From Setaria digitata (taxonomy: Eukaryota; Nematoda; Chromadorea; Rhabditida; Setariidae): 64,000 bases of DNA. This document shows positions 1 to 13,330 of this stretch, in pieces. The notes beneath the pieces are model-generated. The model searched no databases. It saw nothing but the letters and a program-made list of their open reading frames with translations, and had not been told where the DNA came from. Positions within the stretch are counted from its first letter, which is position 1. Each line of letters begins with the position of its first letter. Made by a program: the position numbers and the translations under genes. Where the stretch lies: the NCBI GenBank assembly GCA_003640385.1, contig RCAB01000222.1:1-64000 (forward strand), given 5' to 3'.

Positions 1-3000
1 TATATATATATATAAAATTTTATATACATATATGAATTAAAAAAAAAAGAAAAGAAAGAAAAGAAAAGAACAATGCAGAGAAGAAATGAATGGAAATGTT
101 GTGATATTTGCTAAAGCTTTTAAAATTAGCTTCCTGCGGATAACATAAGAAAATGGCCAAGCTGAATATTCATTCATTCAACATCATTTTATGGCTAATA
201 ACATTAAATAAGGTGATAGAAATGTTATTTAGTGAATAAGTATTATTCAGCTGTTTAGTGCAACCAAAATGCTCAGTCCAGTAATATCATTTTCATAATT
301 ATTTTTCAAATTCCTTTTTATTTCATCTAAAAGAAAATTTTCTGCAATTATTATTTAACACTTCTTCTGAACAATTGCAAATGAGAACATATTTCTCTCT
401 TTCTTGTTCCTTTTTTTTTTGTTTGTAAATCAAAAAGGGAAAAGAAAGGGATATTGAAAAATAAAATTTAATATCCTACATTTCAGTTTACACAATGATT
501 GGTGCATAAAAATTTATAAATCACAGTTATTATTTTATCAAAAAAGAAAAGAACTGAAGCTATCACTAATTGATTAAGCGATTAAGCGTTTGACATAGTG
601 ACATAGTGATGCTGTGGCGCTAGTATGAGCTGTAAAAATGATAGAAATCTAAGTAGGAATGCTGTGAAAGAAAATAATAGCATTGTATTATTTATAATTC
701 TGTGTAATTTGCCTGGTAAATTTAATGATAGAGAAGGAACTGTAAGCATTGAACACTTGAAATATTTTAAATGCTATAGGAAGCTTTTTTTTTTTTTTTT
801 TTTTAAAAATTTGACATACCAAAAGTTATGTTTATTAAAAAAAAATCCCTGAGGAAGGCAAAAATGGCCTTTACTGGGTTCTCTGGGACTTCGTAAAAAA
901 TTAATGCTCCAATGAGGAAAAAAAGACATAGCCGGTGTGCGGATATGTGTAAAATTATATATTTACAGGAATTAAACAGGTTTTGAAGAATTTTGATTTT
1001 ATAGATAATAAAATTCAAAAAAAAGAGGAATGGTGAAATTTAAACTTTCAAATTTCTACCATGAAAGCTAGCCAAATGGTTTTCCATAGTCCTTTAACTA
1101 TTTACAGAAAAAATAATAAAATGCAATAATAGTATCAAAATATGTTAAAAGTGCATTTAAATATTGAGAAAATTTTTTCAATGAAATTTAAGGAATTATC
1201 TAAAATTTTGAGATCATCATTTTCTACATTCATTTTGTTACAGCTTAAACTGGAAATGAAAAGTTCTTAAATTACAAAGACAACAAAATTGAACTATCAA
1301 TTGTAACAGAGTAGGAAGTGGAAAAAAAGGGGTATAATTAAATTCAGACTTATATGGCACGAATTGTAGAAGTGAGAATAAGCTAAACATGTCAGTATTA
1401 TTAACAAAATCTTTTCTCGAGTTTTCTGAAAAATATAGTTGCAAAATAGTATTAGCGGAAGTGGCTAAGTCTCATTAAATTTGAAGAAGATTGGTTCTAA
1501 GTGGAGCGAGTTGATAACATCCCAAATATTTTGTTAACAAAATGAAGAAAAAATTTTATAGCCTAATCTTTCAACTAAACCACCACTATAAAAGAAAACA
1601 AAGACGTTTTCTCGCGAACATTTCCTTACCTTCTTTTTATTTGCCTTTTTTGTATTTTCCAAAAAAAAAAAAAACTTCAATGTATATAAAATTGTATGCG
1701 CTAATTAAGAGTTGAATTAATTTGCTTAATGCAAAAGTTAGATTTTCTGCTAACTGATAATCGTTTTTAAACCTGATAGGATAATAAATATGGTGATGGC
1801 CATTTTATAAATTTCAAATCATTTCCAAGTCATTAGTTTGCTAAAAAATATTCCTTGACGATTTGTTCAGTCATACATTTCTTTATTTTATTGACCATTT
1901 TAAGAATGTAAAAATTAACCTTTATTTATGTTTTAATTGAAATTATTACTTTTTTTATGTGACCAAATATTTTAAAAAGTCGACAATTTTCTTTATGAAA
2001 TGAAATGCTCCATGTAAATGGCAATAAAGAATCACCTATCAAAAAGGTAGGTTACTGTTTAGAATACTTCTGTTGATAAATTTTTGCGATAAACACTACT
2101 CTGGTCAGCAAAAAAAAAAAATTTCGAAAACATTAAATGCAATTTTTGGTCACATTTTTGATGGCTTTTTTTCATTTTAGTTATAATAAGATTTTCTGAA
2201 AATTCATTTTGAAAAATCGTCAAAATGAACGAAAAAAAAGAGAAAATTTTATAAAAATTTGTGATAATTCATAATTCAACTGAACATTACTGCATAAAAA
2301 ATTTAGATATATGTCAATTAAAAATTTATACGTCAAAATTCATCCATTTATGGTTAATTTTTCATTTGCTTGAAAACATTGGAAATGATTGAAATTCAGC
2401 AAGGTCCCTTCCAATCATTTCTAGCCGCATCTACTTATCGTGATTTCAAAATTGTTCGAAAATGAAGAATGAAATGACAAAAAAAAAAACAGTCACCGAC
2501 AACAGATGCAATTCTGTACCATGAAATCTTAAAGATTTAAAGGAAAATTTTCAAAAAAAAAGAAAGAAAAAACAAAGAAAAATTTAGCTTTCTAACAAAT
2601 TATCGTTTAAACATTACAATTGCAAATTGTGAAAAGTGCACAAATAAATTTGATAAAATATCATTCTTTTCTCGTCGCCTTACTTTTTTTTGCAGGCAAA
2701 AAAGCAAAAAAAAGAAAAGAAATATGTAGAAAGTAAATGGAGGTGCTCAAAAGTGCGTAACCTTGGTGACCAATATTTTTTTCCCCTTTTTTTAAATTTG
2801 AAATATGAAAGGATAAGGAAATGCATGGTAAGAGGAGAGAAGCAATCCTTCATTATCATATATTATATGCATGATTGCTGTTATCTAACATAGCATTTGC
2901 TTACAAACTTTTTCACAAGTTTCAAAAGCTTACCTTAGGTGTCATCTTTTCATATATTGAAAAGCCGAAAAAAAAAAAAGAGAAAAAGAGGTAGAAAAGT

Positions 3001-6000
3001 TGCAGTCGGGAAGGAATGAAGATGAAAAATGACAAAATTTTAATAGCTAATTGTAAATTATCACACATTTATTCATTTATTACATTTGCTTACATTATGT
3101 GATATTTAAATAGCTTTCATTGAGAATAGTCGTAAACACCAATTTAATATTCATTCTAGTTAAAACATATACTCAAATAATGAGAAAAATAAAAATTTCT
3201 AAAGAAGGAAAAAAATATATACTTTCTAAGAAAAAAAAAACACAAAAGCACATTATAAATGAATATAATTAAATGCAATTTATATTAATTTTACGTGAAA
3301 GTTGAAAAGAAACATCGAAATGAATTGGTAATTTCATTAATGTATAAATATGTGCTACTTAACATTTTGAAATCTAAAATTTGCCATTCATACAATGCCA
3401 TCCACTTGCAGTGGCTAAATATTTCAAAATGAATCTTATTGAATTAACATTTTTTAAATAAAAACGTTGTTGCAGTATAATTAAGTTTTGCTTGAAACAT
3501 TATTGTTTAGTCTGATGATAATAATTAACAGCTTATTGTCAGGTTTTGCTAGATCCTGCATTAAGCCAAATTAGTACAGTAAATTAAGCCGACATAGATG
3601 GCTTATTAACCGCTTCGTTTGAGAAATCTTCGAAAATTCCACTAATTGCACATTATTTTATTTTATTTTATAAATATGACAATCCCAATTCTTTTTTTGT
3701 TGTTTTTGTTCATGTGGGAAAATGATCATTTATGATTTTAATATACTTAATGAAAATCTAATGAGTAGAATTTTATAATAACTGTACTGATAGCAAATAA
3801 ACCATCCACATAGATCAAATACTAGCCCAAATCAAGTTTTATTTTGAATGATGAATTATTTATTTGTTAAAGGTAGAAATAGCTTAAGAGGGGATTTAAC
3901 TTCAACTTATCCTTATTTTCAATTTCAATAATATTTAATACGAGTAGTTGAAAGAGGAAAAGTTAATGAGTAATTAAAAGTGGTTTCATTAATTACACGA
4001 AAAAAAAATGAAAAAAAAAGTGTCAGCACCCTATCTTCCCTCGTCATAAGAAAATTTTTCAAAAAAAAAAAGGATAGAAGGAAAGAAAAAATTATGAATA
4101 ATACTTCTGATTCACGAAATTTGTTTTTCCAGAAGCTTTGTTTAAAAAATAATTATTTGAAATTTCGAAACTTTAGATATCTTTTTACTACACCGTTGTT
4201 ACTCTCTAATGGAAACTAGGCCAGGTAATAGTCCAAAACGAATTTCACAAAAGCTTTTGAATATTGTGCTCCAGGATTGGACAAGGTGGTAGCAGTTCGA
4301 AAGTTTCGCATTCAGAAATTGTGCACCTGTTGATAATACGTTTGCTTTCAGCTCCGATAAGTCTAATTAAACAGAAATTAATAGCTCAATCTTGAAAAAT
4401 GTCTATCGTTTATCAGTTTATATCATATTCATCATTCCTGATGAGCTTATCAAAGAAACAAGTTCAGTTGAATCACCTTTCTCCATTCGTCGACATCTAA
4501 TCTTGTCCTCCATCTCGAAATGCTCGATAATTATCGACATATTTACCCTATCTCAGGTTTGTTCCTATATAGACCAGTGCTTAATTTCAGAATATGGCAA
4601 ATACGAGAATTTCAAAAAAAAAAACTTGAAAAAATTCCTCTGCTAGTTGATGAAAATGGCTGGAAAATATTTAAAAAGCAATGTCTCATTATTAGAAGCT
4701 GTACCCTTAACTTTAAGCAGTTATCACTTCTGATAAGCCACCGAACTGATTAATTAAAGTCAAAAGAGAGAATTTATAAATGTCTGTTATTTTTATTTTT
4801 CCCTCACAATCTAAACTTTTATTTCTTAAGTTAAACTTTATTTTAAAAAAGTACGAATAAATCAGTCCCTTCTTCCTAAATAACGAACATCACATCAAAC
4901 TTCCCGAATAATGTCTGATTCTTTCTGAAATAAGCGATTAGTTTAACCAGTTTAAGCTTATCTGTATTTTCAACAATGATCACAATAATAAACGTAAGGA
5001 AATTGAAGTTGCTTATTGTTTAAACAACTTGAAAAGGGTCTATACTTTTCCTTTTTGTTTTATTTTGTTTCTGAAGTGTGCTAAATAATTTGATAAATTA
5101 AACCGGTTAATGATTACAAACCAGACATATAACATAGTGGGAATTTGTAAATAAATATAAATTTCTTTCTCAATGTTTATTTGTATACAGATATATCCTT
5201 TCTTGAAGATGCAAACCTTTCATAAAAAATGCATGCTTGTAAATGTATGTTTTATTAAGCATTACAGGGTCCAAATAACACTGGATCGATCACAGAAGTA
5301 AAGTTGCAATTTGAAAGGTATGAAAATTTCTTAAACTCTCTTTCTGTAGCTTAATTTCGGAAAACAAACGAGGTCAAAGAGAGTATTGGGGGATGAAGTA
5401 TTACTACACATATATTTATCAATAAAAACAGAGAATAGGTGGATATCACTACTGGCACTTCTGAAGGGTGGATTCCCTTTTTTGACGCTAAAAAAGATTT
5501 TAATTAAAACATAAATGCTACGCATAAGTGAGATTAAGATGAAAAGTACACAAAAGTGGAAGGAAAATATCATACAGAAAAGTAAGATTAGGATCAAGAA
5601 CATGAAAACGAATATGATACAGGTAAATGAGAAAAAGATAACAAGAATATAAGGTCTTATGAAGGGGGGCCATTCCAGCATTCTAATTTGTCACACAAAA
5701 ATCGCAGTGATAAACTTTTCTTTTCTTCGATATTAATTGGCTACGCTTGTGTTGTTAATATGAAGAAATCACCATAGCATAAAATTTATGAATTTCCAAA
5801 TCATCAGAAAAAAGCGTTATTTTTCTCCCAAAAATCATTTTGTCAATTTTGCAACAAATGAAATTATAATCGAAAAAAAAACACATAAAGGCTGAAAGTC
5901 GATGAATAACGGTAAATTGACAAGAATACGATTGTATTTTTTTTTTTGTGTTGTTTTGACACTTTAAGAATTCGGGAATTCTATGCTCGAATGGTCCAAT

Positions 6001-6353
6001 CACAATGACAATATGTAACATGTCGTGAAGGAAATAACAAGACCTGTCACTGCGATATTTCGTGAAGAAAACAATGATAACTTCCTGAATGCTTGAGTTA
6101 GAAAGATGCCTTTGCAACTGTTCAATTTTAAAATTATATTCCAACATTTGTAACCTCACAACTGTCCATAAAGTTCCGAAACAAACCAAACTGTCATGTA
6201 AAATAGGCAAGGGAATCCAGCGACATGCTAAATATTATGTACAGCTTTACATTATTCTTTTATCACGGAAGAAATAACAAATAACTGCAGACCTCTCATA
6301 TTACTGGCTACATAATCTTATATTGTGCAACTTCTTGCTAAGAAGCATTAAAT
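1..6353. other. AT-rich intergenic stretch, no convincing gene
   Basis: I see no exon chain with homology or consistent splice phase here. The stretch holds many A/T homopolymer runs and starts inside a (TA)n repeat. The longest minus-strand open frame (5755-6210, 151 codons) lies beyond the poly(A) signal of the phosphotransferase gene and has no recognised motif. Another (5331-5681) is hydrophobic only because of its T-rich composition. It may contain the far 3' flank of the CEPT gene. Confidence 0.6.
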
Positions 6354-6359
6354 TTTATT
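6354..6359 (-). terminator. Candidate poly(A) signal of the CEPT-family gene
   Basis: Read on the minus strand this is AATAAA. It lies about 360-410 bases beyond the predicted stop codon, a reasonable 3' UTR length for a nematode mRNA. AATAAA is frequent by chance in DNA this AT-rich, so this is only a candidate. Confidence 0.35.
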
Positions 6360-6765
6360 TACCGGATGGATGGATGGCTGCAGAAAGCATAATTTCATAA
6401 AATTATACTATTAATAGATAGAGATCTGTTTGAATTTAACTGGCTTAAGGCTACATGACAAGTGAGTGTTTAACATTCAAATGATGTTTTAACAATATGC
6501 ACATTATATATTTCCAGTGTAGTCCTATGGCAACATTTCAGATTAAACTGATCGGAATAAAAATTTTAAAGATAAGAAGAAATAATTCCACAGTTAAAAT
6601 AAGGAAAGAGAGTCTCTTGGAAATGAATAACAAAGCAATGCAAAATTTCAATGTATGGATGCCCGTATCCTAGAAAGCTGATCAAAGCTCGATGCCACCT
6701 AATTAAACTTTCGTGCCTTCAATTTTTCTCTCTTAGTTTCTCGTAAAGGAAGCAAGCGAATATAA

Positions 6766-9434
6766 TCACATTAAACAAAACAAGACCAGAAGAAACAACA
6801 AGTCCAACAATTTGAAGTACTGAAGAAAAATAAAATAAAAACAGGGACAAATCTTGTGTCTTTATCTAGCCACCTTTTCTGACGGTTCATTTAGTGGTTT
6901 CAAAGAGAAACAGTAAACCTTGAGGTGCGCACATAACTGTCTAATGATCATTACGCAGTATAACGACAAGCTCGCATAAGCATACACCTTAAAAAAATCT
7001 CTTGAATTACAGATTCTGACTATTTATAAAATGATACTAACTTAATCTACATAAAAAAAAAAATGGAAGAAATAAAGGAAAAATGCAGTAGGATTTATAA
7101 TAGTTCTCCTTTGTTCCATTAGAAAAATGGATTTTTCTGGTCTAAAAAAGATGGAGGAAGGGGAAAAAAAAGATTAAAATGATGTAAAATAATAATTAAA
7201 TCCAATTTGTGTTCAGAAGAATAGAAAAAATAACGAAACAAAGGAAAAAAAATCAAAATGAAGGAGAAACTTACTGTGGCACAAACAAGGAGATAAAATT
7301 CATTTAGTGGCATATCGTAATACTGATTAAGCATCATCATCAGAGGTGAAAGATAGATCCAATCCCACATAGCTAACTCACTACGGCTCATATGAGCCAA
7401 TATTAATCTGAAGATTTACATAACAATTTTAAACTAAATCTTACGAATTTGGAACCTGATAAACATATATCCAGAACAGCTCTGTTGAATGAAATTATTA
7501 CTAGGCAAAATTGCCCCGATCGTTAAGTAAAGCTTGAATTTACCAAATTTTTAATGCAGATTACACATATACTGACTTGTAGAAATGACTGTATATCAAA
7601 ATTAACATTAACATGTTAATAGCCTACCTCATAGTAGCTTTTGTTGACACTGCACCAAAACATAAAGCGAATAATGTAATATGATCATCATACACAGCTG
7701 TCACTGACTTACTGTATATCATGCAAAATGGTGTTATCATCATTAGCAGTGGTATTAGCGGTGATAAAACAGACGTATCCTGAATACATTTTGAGTCTTC
7801 AGAAATTTGACGGAAATAAGGAAATAATCACTACAAGTTCCTGAGTCTCTAGTCTGAACTTACCGCAACTGTAGACCCATTTTTCCCTACACCTCCTGTA
7901 ACGACATTTACCAGATAATCGCCAATCTGCGATATGCACATCAAACCAGAAATGAAAACTGCCACATATTTCAAACTGATATGGAGAAACTGAAAAAAAA
8001 AAAAAAAAAAAAAAGGAGCTCATCTCCTCAGAAAAACAATTTAAACGGTTTTATGATTTAAAATACCTACATACTAAAGTCAAAATCAATAGCTTTAAAA
8101 TGACCTGCTCCGTCCAAAAGCCAGTGCCAAATATCGATGTCACAAGCAGGACAACTAGAATGGTCATTTGTGCTTCAGTGACGTCAAATCTGCAAAAGTG
8201 AAGCATTATTTGCGATAATTTTTGATACACCATTGGATGAGTGTTGAACTCTGAAATTCTAATCCTCTCTTACTATTCTGAAACAGTACTGCCGTAAAAC
8301 TAACCCAATAATATCACATCAAAAATAAACAGAGGAACTTGCTTTGCGAATTTTAAACGTCCCGTACAATAAGTACTCCAGTGTGCACAATAAAAAAGTG
8401 TGACAGATGAGACAGTCACAAACAGCACCACGTAACGTTCCTGTCCCAGTAACATTGCATAACAAATATTTAGTGTAACGAGTACTGAAATGAATATCCA
8501 AATAAGTGGAACAAATTATTAGATGGTTTAAATACATGCAAACAAGAACAATGAGAGTAACATGGAAGCATCGAATTTACATCCACAAATGATTGTGGTG
8601 AAGAAGGATATAATTAAAGTTGTGAAATTTCTTACAAGCAAATACGAATCTGCAAGGGACCACATTCAAATAACAAACCTTGCGACATAGCGTCACAACC
8701 GTGATCAAGCAATTCACCCAGAGGTGAACTAGAGCCAGTGCGACGGGCCTGCTTGCCATCAGTAGCATCCAATGTCTGGTATAAAAACAAGCCAACAGCT
8801 GCTTGGAAATATGCCCAAGATGACGCCTACAGTAACAATAAAAATCTATAAAAATTGACTCATAGGTTCACATCCTAACGACTGTAGATAAAAATTAAGC
8901 ACAAGTAAAAGACGATTTACAGTATAAATGGAGGCGAACTTACCGCGATTTTTGCATCATATGAGAAACAAGCCAAGATAAGTACAGTTACAAGGTTTAT
9001 AAAAAATCCCGATACAGTGATAACATTTGGGGAAATCCACATGGGATAAAACTGAACTACATACTCCCAAAACCTGGAATATTTAAAAGTGCAACTGACT
9101 GCTTCCTTTCAAAGCTTCAATCACATCTTGGTAAAATTCGTTGTAAAAGAAGCTGCTACCTTCCTTAAATTTGCAACAGATACTTTCCAGTCACTAAAAC
9201 GATATTCCAAACTCATTAAAATGTTGTATTGCATAAATCTAACAAATTGTAAAATTTCGCATGAAAGTGGTTATTTGAAAAGTACCGTTTCATGCAGTAC
9301 TCATCAAGCCAAGATATATCTACTGCACTATATTTATGTTGTCGTAAACGATCCATCTGAGCAACCCGCAGATGACAGTCACCTTCCAAATAATCCTCCC
9401 AAGCATTACGCACTGACCATTTCACATACTCCAT
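6766..9434 (-). CDS. Choline/ethanolamine phosphotransferase (CEPT1 family), 10 exons
   Basis: Exons (5' to 3'): 9434-9286, 9073-8944, 8826-8679, 8484-8343, 8189-8075 (or to 8105), 7989-7864, 7779-7628, 7407-7275, 6987-6919, 6819-6766. Splice phases agree throughout and give about 405 aa; human CEPT1 is 416 aa. The enzyme moves phosphocholine or phosphoethanolamine from the CDP-alcohol to diacylglycerol in ER/Golgi membranes. The CDP-alcohol phosphotransferase signature D-G-x2-A-R-x8-G-x3-D-x3-D is intact at residues 116-138 (DGKQARR...DHGCD). Also CEPT-like are WISPNVIT (about 63-70), [21 protein letters not shown] and LAHMSRSE, among several hydrophobic helices. The ATG at 9434 follows an acceptor (tttag at 9441-9445) by six bases and an in-frame TAG lies upstream, so it is a good trans-spliced start. 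Two points are open. Exon 5 may end at 8105 (CAG|GTCATT) or 8075 (TTA|GTATGT). The last exon fits phase 0 (stop at 6766) or, with a weaker donor, another frame ending at 6719. Confidence 0.93.
8341..8342 (-). other. GC 5' splice site in the CEPT-family gene
   Basis: Exon 4 must end at 8343: the next exon resumes in frame with FDVTEAQ, which aligns with the IDVTEVQ of human CEPT1. The intron then begins GCAAGT, the usual form of GC-AG introns, where the rest of the donor is strong. No GT donor nearby keeps the frame. Confidence 0.8.
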
Positions 9435-10124
9435 TGTCCTCTAAATTTTGCAAACGACTATGCCATACTATAAAAACTCACAAACAATAATTTGCATAAT
9501 TCAGGAGTTCATATTCAAAAAAACAATCTTTGAAATATGATTCGAAAGAAATATATCATACGCTTTTTCAGATGAAAGTAAAACATATGCTGAATATACA
9601 GAAATAAAAATAAAAAATAAAAAAAAAAACACCAATTACAAAACAATGAAAGGTTCCTTTAAAAACCTTCAAGACGCGAATAATTTGTGTGATCATGAGA
9701 ATTATAAAGAAAAAGCAATGAAGAGCAGGCGAAGTTTGCGATTATATTGCGGAAACAAAATGAAAAAAAAAAGGATATGGGTTTGTATTGAGCTGTCCTT
9801 GTGTTCAACTCTCTGTAGCATTTAAACACAAGCACAAGTCCTACACATTTGGCGAAAATTCCTCTCGCCATTCCTTTCACCCCTTTTCGTCCGTTTCTTT
9901 AATATAACAAATCTGAAATTACACCTCATCACACTTTTTTTTTCGTAGTACTAGTCTCGTTTAGCAGCCTTTCAAAAATTCTAAAAGAAATTCATTCCGA
10001 CAAACCGATACACATCCAACTTTATTTTGATCTTCAATTCGAAATGCTAATGGCCTCACGTAACGGTTGCTTCAAATCTGTGATCAAGTTCGCCTAGATA
10101 ATTGATTTAATATCAACAATTCTA

Positions 10125-10162
<38 letters not shown>

Positions 10163-10163
10163 N
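10163..10163. other. Single-N contig join in a poly-A run
   Basis: One N follows about 36 A residues, between the CEPT exon 1 region and the exons upstream. The true distance or sequence across the join is unknown, which matters for deciding whether the two groups of exons form one gene. Confidence 0.9.
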
Positions 10164-11123
10164 AATATTTTTTGCCCAAAGTACAACGACATGCAAATGG
10201 TAAGAACTGAAATTTAAAGAAATAATCAAAACGGATATTTTTCGTAACCAGTGACATGTGTTTGAAAAGCCAACTGTTAATTACACTTTCTAAAATGAGC
10301 AGATATCAGCACATGGGGGAAAAACATTTCTATCAACCTAACACAAAAGCAATTTAACCTATTATTCAATAACAAGACAAGGTAACAAATAATGTTAAGT
10401 CTACATCTCACAGTTAGAAAGGTAGCAACAAACTGACTACTAAAAAAATAAAATGATAGCTTCTCATTCAAATTCGCATCTCTATATCAATTCCTTCTGA
10501 AAACTGCTTATTTCGAGTCCATCACATCACTGAGGCATGGAACTAACAGGAAATCTGTGGCGTAAGAAAAAAAAAAAAAAAAAAAAAAAAAAACGAAATG
10601 ACGCATATCTAAAGCCTTCCAGAACTCATTATGCGACGAATTAACTTGAATTAACCAATTTCGTCTTACGCCATAAAGATGGTTTTTCAGATAAAAAGAA
10701 AATAGGACGATTTTATTCTTACCATTTCTACTGACATGTCATTTGCACCAGTACCAGTGATAGATATCGTATCAATAGTGCCTAAATACCCTTCGCTCAC
10801 TTCAAACATTATCACTTCGAAGGTTTATTACGAGAGACTAAATTGTTGGTCCATGGTTTTTCGGTCACCACCACTATTGATCATAAATCACTCATAAAAA
10901 AGCCGTAGAATAAGCACTGGTAATGTGTTATAACTGTAACCCGCGAGTTTAAATGTCAAATTTTGATCGAAATTTTCAAAAAAAAACTTTGTACCCACCA
11001 GACACGAATTCTAATCCCATACCTTTTTAACGCTATGCGAAAATAAAAAGATAAGGAAAACAGAAGGAAGTAACATGCAAAAAAAAAAAAAAAAAACTGT
11101 TGAATTATACGCAGGCAAGATAC

Positions 11124-12709
11124 CTCAAAGCGTGCACGATAGGAGTACTTGCGCACGAAATTTCGGGAATTTCTTACACCATAGCGACGTTCAAACTCAC
11201 GTGATAAATGTCGTGATGTTGGTCGTGCCCAACCATAATTTCGCTCTTCACCATTCATCACACCCTTAAAAGTTGAACCACCCTTAATTTTACATAACAA
11301 AACTACGTTGCATAGTACATACAGATTCAACCACTAACTTGTGATCCCATGTATTATTCCAAGAAAAACCAAAAGGAATGAATTCTCAGCCAACATTCAT
11401 ACAAGTACGTATATGATAGTAAACAGCAGTAACTGCAACAAACAGTATTTTAAAGTGAGTCAGAAAAAAGCAAGACAACGTGGACAATGCTGGACAATCA
11501 TCATATGATGCGCACCAAAATTAATTATAGCATTCCAACTTACAATTGCATTTCCTGATGTATAGAAGTGCATGAAAAGCTTCCCACGCTTGCACTGCAA
11601 GTTGCATGCGTAAAACATCAAGACCGATCATTCCAATACGGAAAAAGATCAAAGTATAACAAGCACGAAACAAAAATGATGACCTTTGGAAGGACTAAAG
11701 ACGAACAGAAACAAATATAAACAGATAGACGTTCGGATAAGAAATTTTGAATTATGCTGAAAAAAAAGAAAAAAACTAGCAATTACCGATACATTTTCAG
11801 AGAATTATTAATTCTTGGGAGACACAGACTTTATTCCATATTTATGAAGGTCAGAAAACATCTACCGGTAAAAGTATGAGAATTGCTCTCTTGTAGAACA
11901 GTTAATAATCTGTAACTTCATAAAGCTAAACAATTATTCAATGCGATAATTTCGATATATTTTGAACATATCCGACCATTGCAGTATGAAAAGTAGAGAA
12001 TGATAATTAATTGTATGTGGAGCTTTTTCCTTTGACGGAAGCATAAGGTATGTGTGTGTGTGTGTGTGTGTACGTTCGCGTATGAAATGTGTGATTCAAC
12101 AAAACAAAATAAACTTACCCGTGTTTGACCGACGGAAGTCCAAAAAGGAGGCACTCGGCGTGACCTTCCATCAGCATCCATAAATAACCTGTAAAGCCAG
12201 TCTGAGGGATTTTTTTTCCTAAAGTAATGTTTCACAAAAAAAAAACGCAAAAGAACTCTCAATTTCCTGGATACTTTTCAGGTACTCAACAATGAAGAAG
12301 GAGTCTTTATACATCCGGTACTGTATATGCAAAAAATCCAGGTAAAACTAAGATCAAAAAATTTACAGTAGATTAGTCAGTTCTAACTTATAGCGGTCAA
12401 AAGTCAATATTTTTAATAGTCTTTTCTTTATTTACGTTTGTTATGACCTTGAGAGAAAGTGAGAAAGAAGCAAGTTTCCATCTATTATCCAATATATTTC
12501 CGGGACAGCATGAACTGTTACCCGCAAAATTTCACTCCCCCGCACGGTGTGTTGCTGTCCAAGAGGCTGCACATTTGCCCCGGTCCCATTCGGAAATTAT
12601 TACAAATCCTAAAGAAATCTATCTCCTCTTTGGTAACAAACTTCAAAACCACCCTCCCCTTCTTCCCATGGTTTGGTTCGCAAAACAAGTGCAAGTAACT
12701 ACCTGGGAA
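11124..12709 (-). CDS. Four phase-linked coding exons upstream of CEPT; unrecognised product, partial
   Basis: Exons: 12709-12522, 12188-12119, 11694-11544, 11302-11124. Phases join 2-2, 0-0, 1-1 and the last ends in phase 0, giving 196 uninterrupted codons. Donors are GTAACA, GTAAGT, GTAAGT and GTATCT; acceptors are TTTTTAG, TTACAG, CTTTAG and CGTAG. The stretch contains GKKGRVVLKFVTKEEIDFF, a Cys/Gly-rich segment, a hydrophobic patch (ACYTLIFFRIGMIGLDVL) and an Arg-rich tail (REFERRYGVRNSRNFVRK). I recognise no family. No Met precedes the first ~35 residues, so earlier exons are likely unless translation starts at the ATG near 12593. The final phase-0 donor fits the acceptor at 9440 in frame with CEPT, so this may be a long N-terminal extension; the extra acceptor just before the CEPT ATG equally allows a separate upstream gene. 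Confidence 0.6.
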
Positions 12710-13037
12710 CTAAAAATTATAATCCACTAATAGTAAGTTCTAAAATAAGACCCCTAATTTCCTCAAATAATAACATTCAGTTCATCTCTATCTCTCCATC
12801 TATTCATAACTTAACTTTCGCAGTTTTCGTACTTCTCTCTATCTCTCTCTGAAAACATTGTATATCACGTTTCCTCATCGTTTTCTTTTATCGTTTAGAA
12901 TTCTCACTGTAACGCTTCCAAGCTACTTTCAACGAAGGAAAAGAAATATTATCATTGTAGGTGTAATTTCTAGCGTGATTTACTCACTAACTACTGTACT
13001 GCATTGCTCTACCTCTCTCCAGTTCTCTTCATTTTGC

Positions 13038-13159
13038 TACCATTTATGTAAGGGATATCACGAAATATCAACTTTTGTCTACCTCACGGCCTGGAGAAAT
13101 TTCCAGGCTATAAAGTACGCAAAAGTTGATGTCTCGTGATATCTCTCACATAAATGGTA
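13038..13159. repeat. Inverted repeat: 40-bp arms, inner stem, MITE- or pre-miRNA-like
   Basis: The left arm (13038-13077) and the reverse complement of the right arm (13120-13159) match at about 36 of 40 positions. At least two of the differences still allow G:U pairing. The ~42-base middle contains a second short stem, CCTGG...CCAGG, at 13090-13106. There is no coding content. It could be a small foldback transposon relic or an RNA hairpin. Confidence 0.75.
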
Positions 13160-13330
13160 GTAAATACGCCAGTTCAGTTCAGATATTTTATACGCTATAA
13201 CTGGTAACTCAACTTTGGAACTCCCTCCCACACGCAAAAAAAAAAAGGCGAATTTCCACCGATTACCAACGGTTCAAAACACCGTTGGTTTAGACCATAA
13301 CGAAAATTACCTGTCTCGCACGATAGCTAA

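Noticed and set aside
9089..9490. 133-codon plus-strand frame
   Set aside because: It is antisense to the first CEPT exon and its intron; the minus strand carries the homologous protein.
12443..12730. Two plus-strand frames of 79-95 codons
   Set aside because: The minus strand in the same place gives a phase-consistent exon (12709-12522) that links to three further exons; the plus frames are its shadow.
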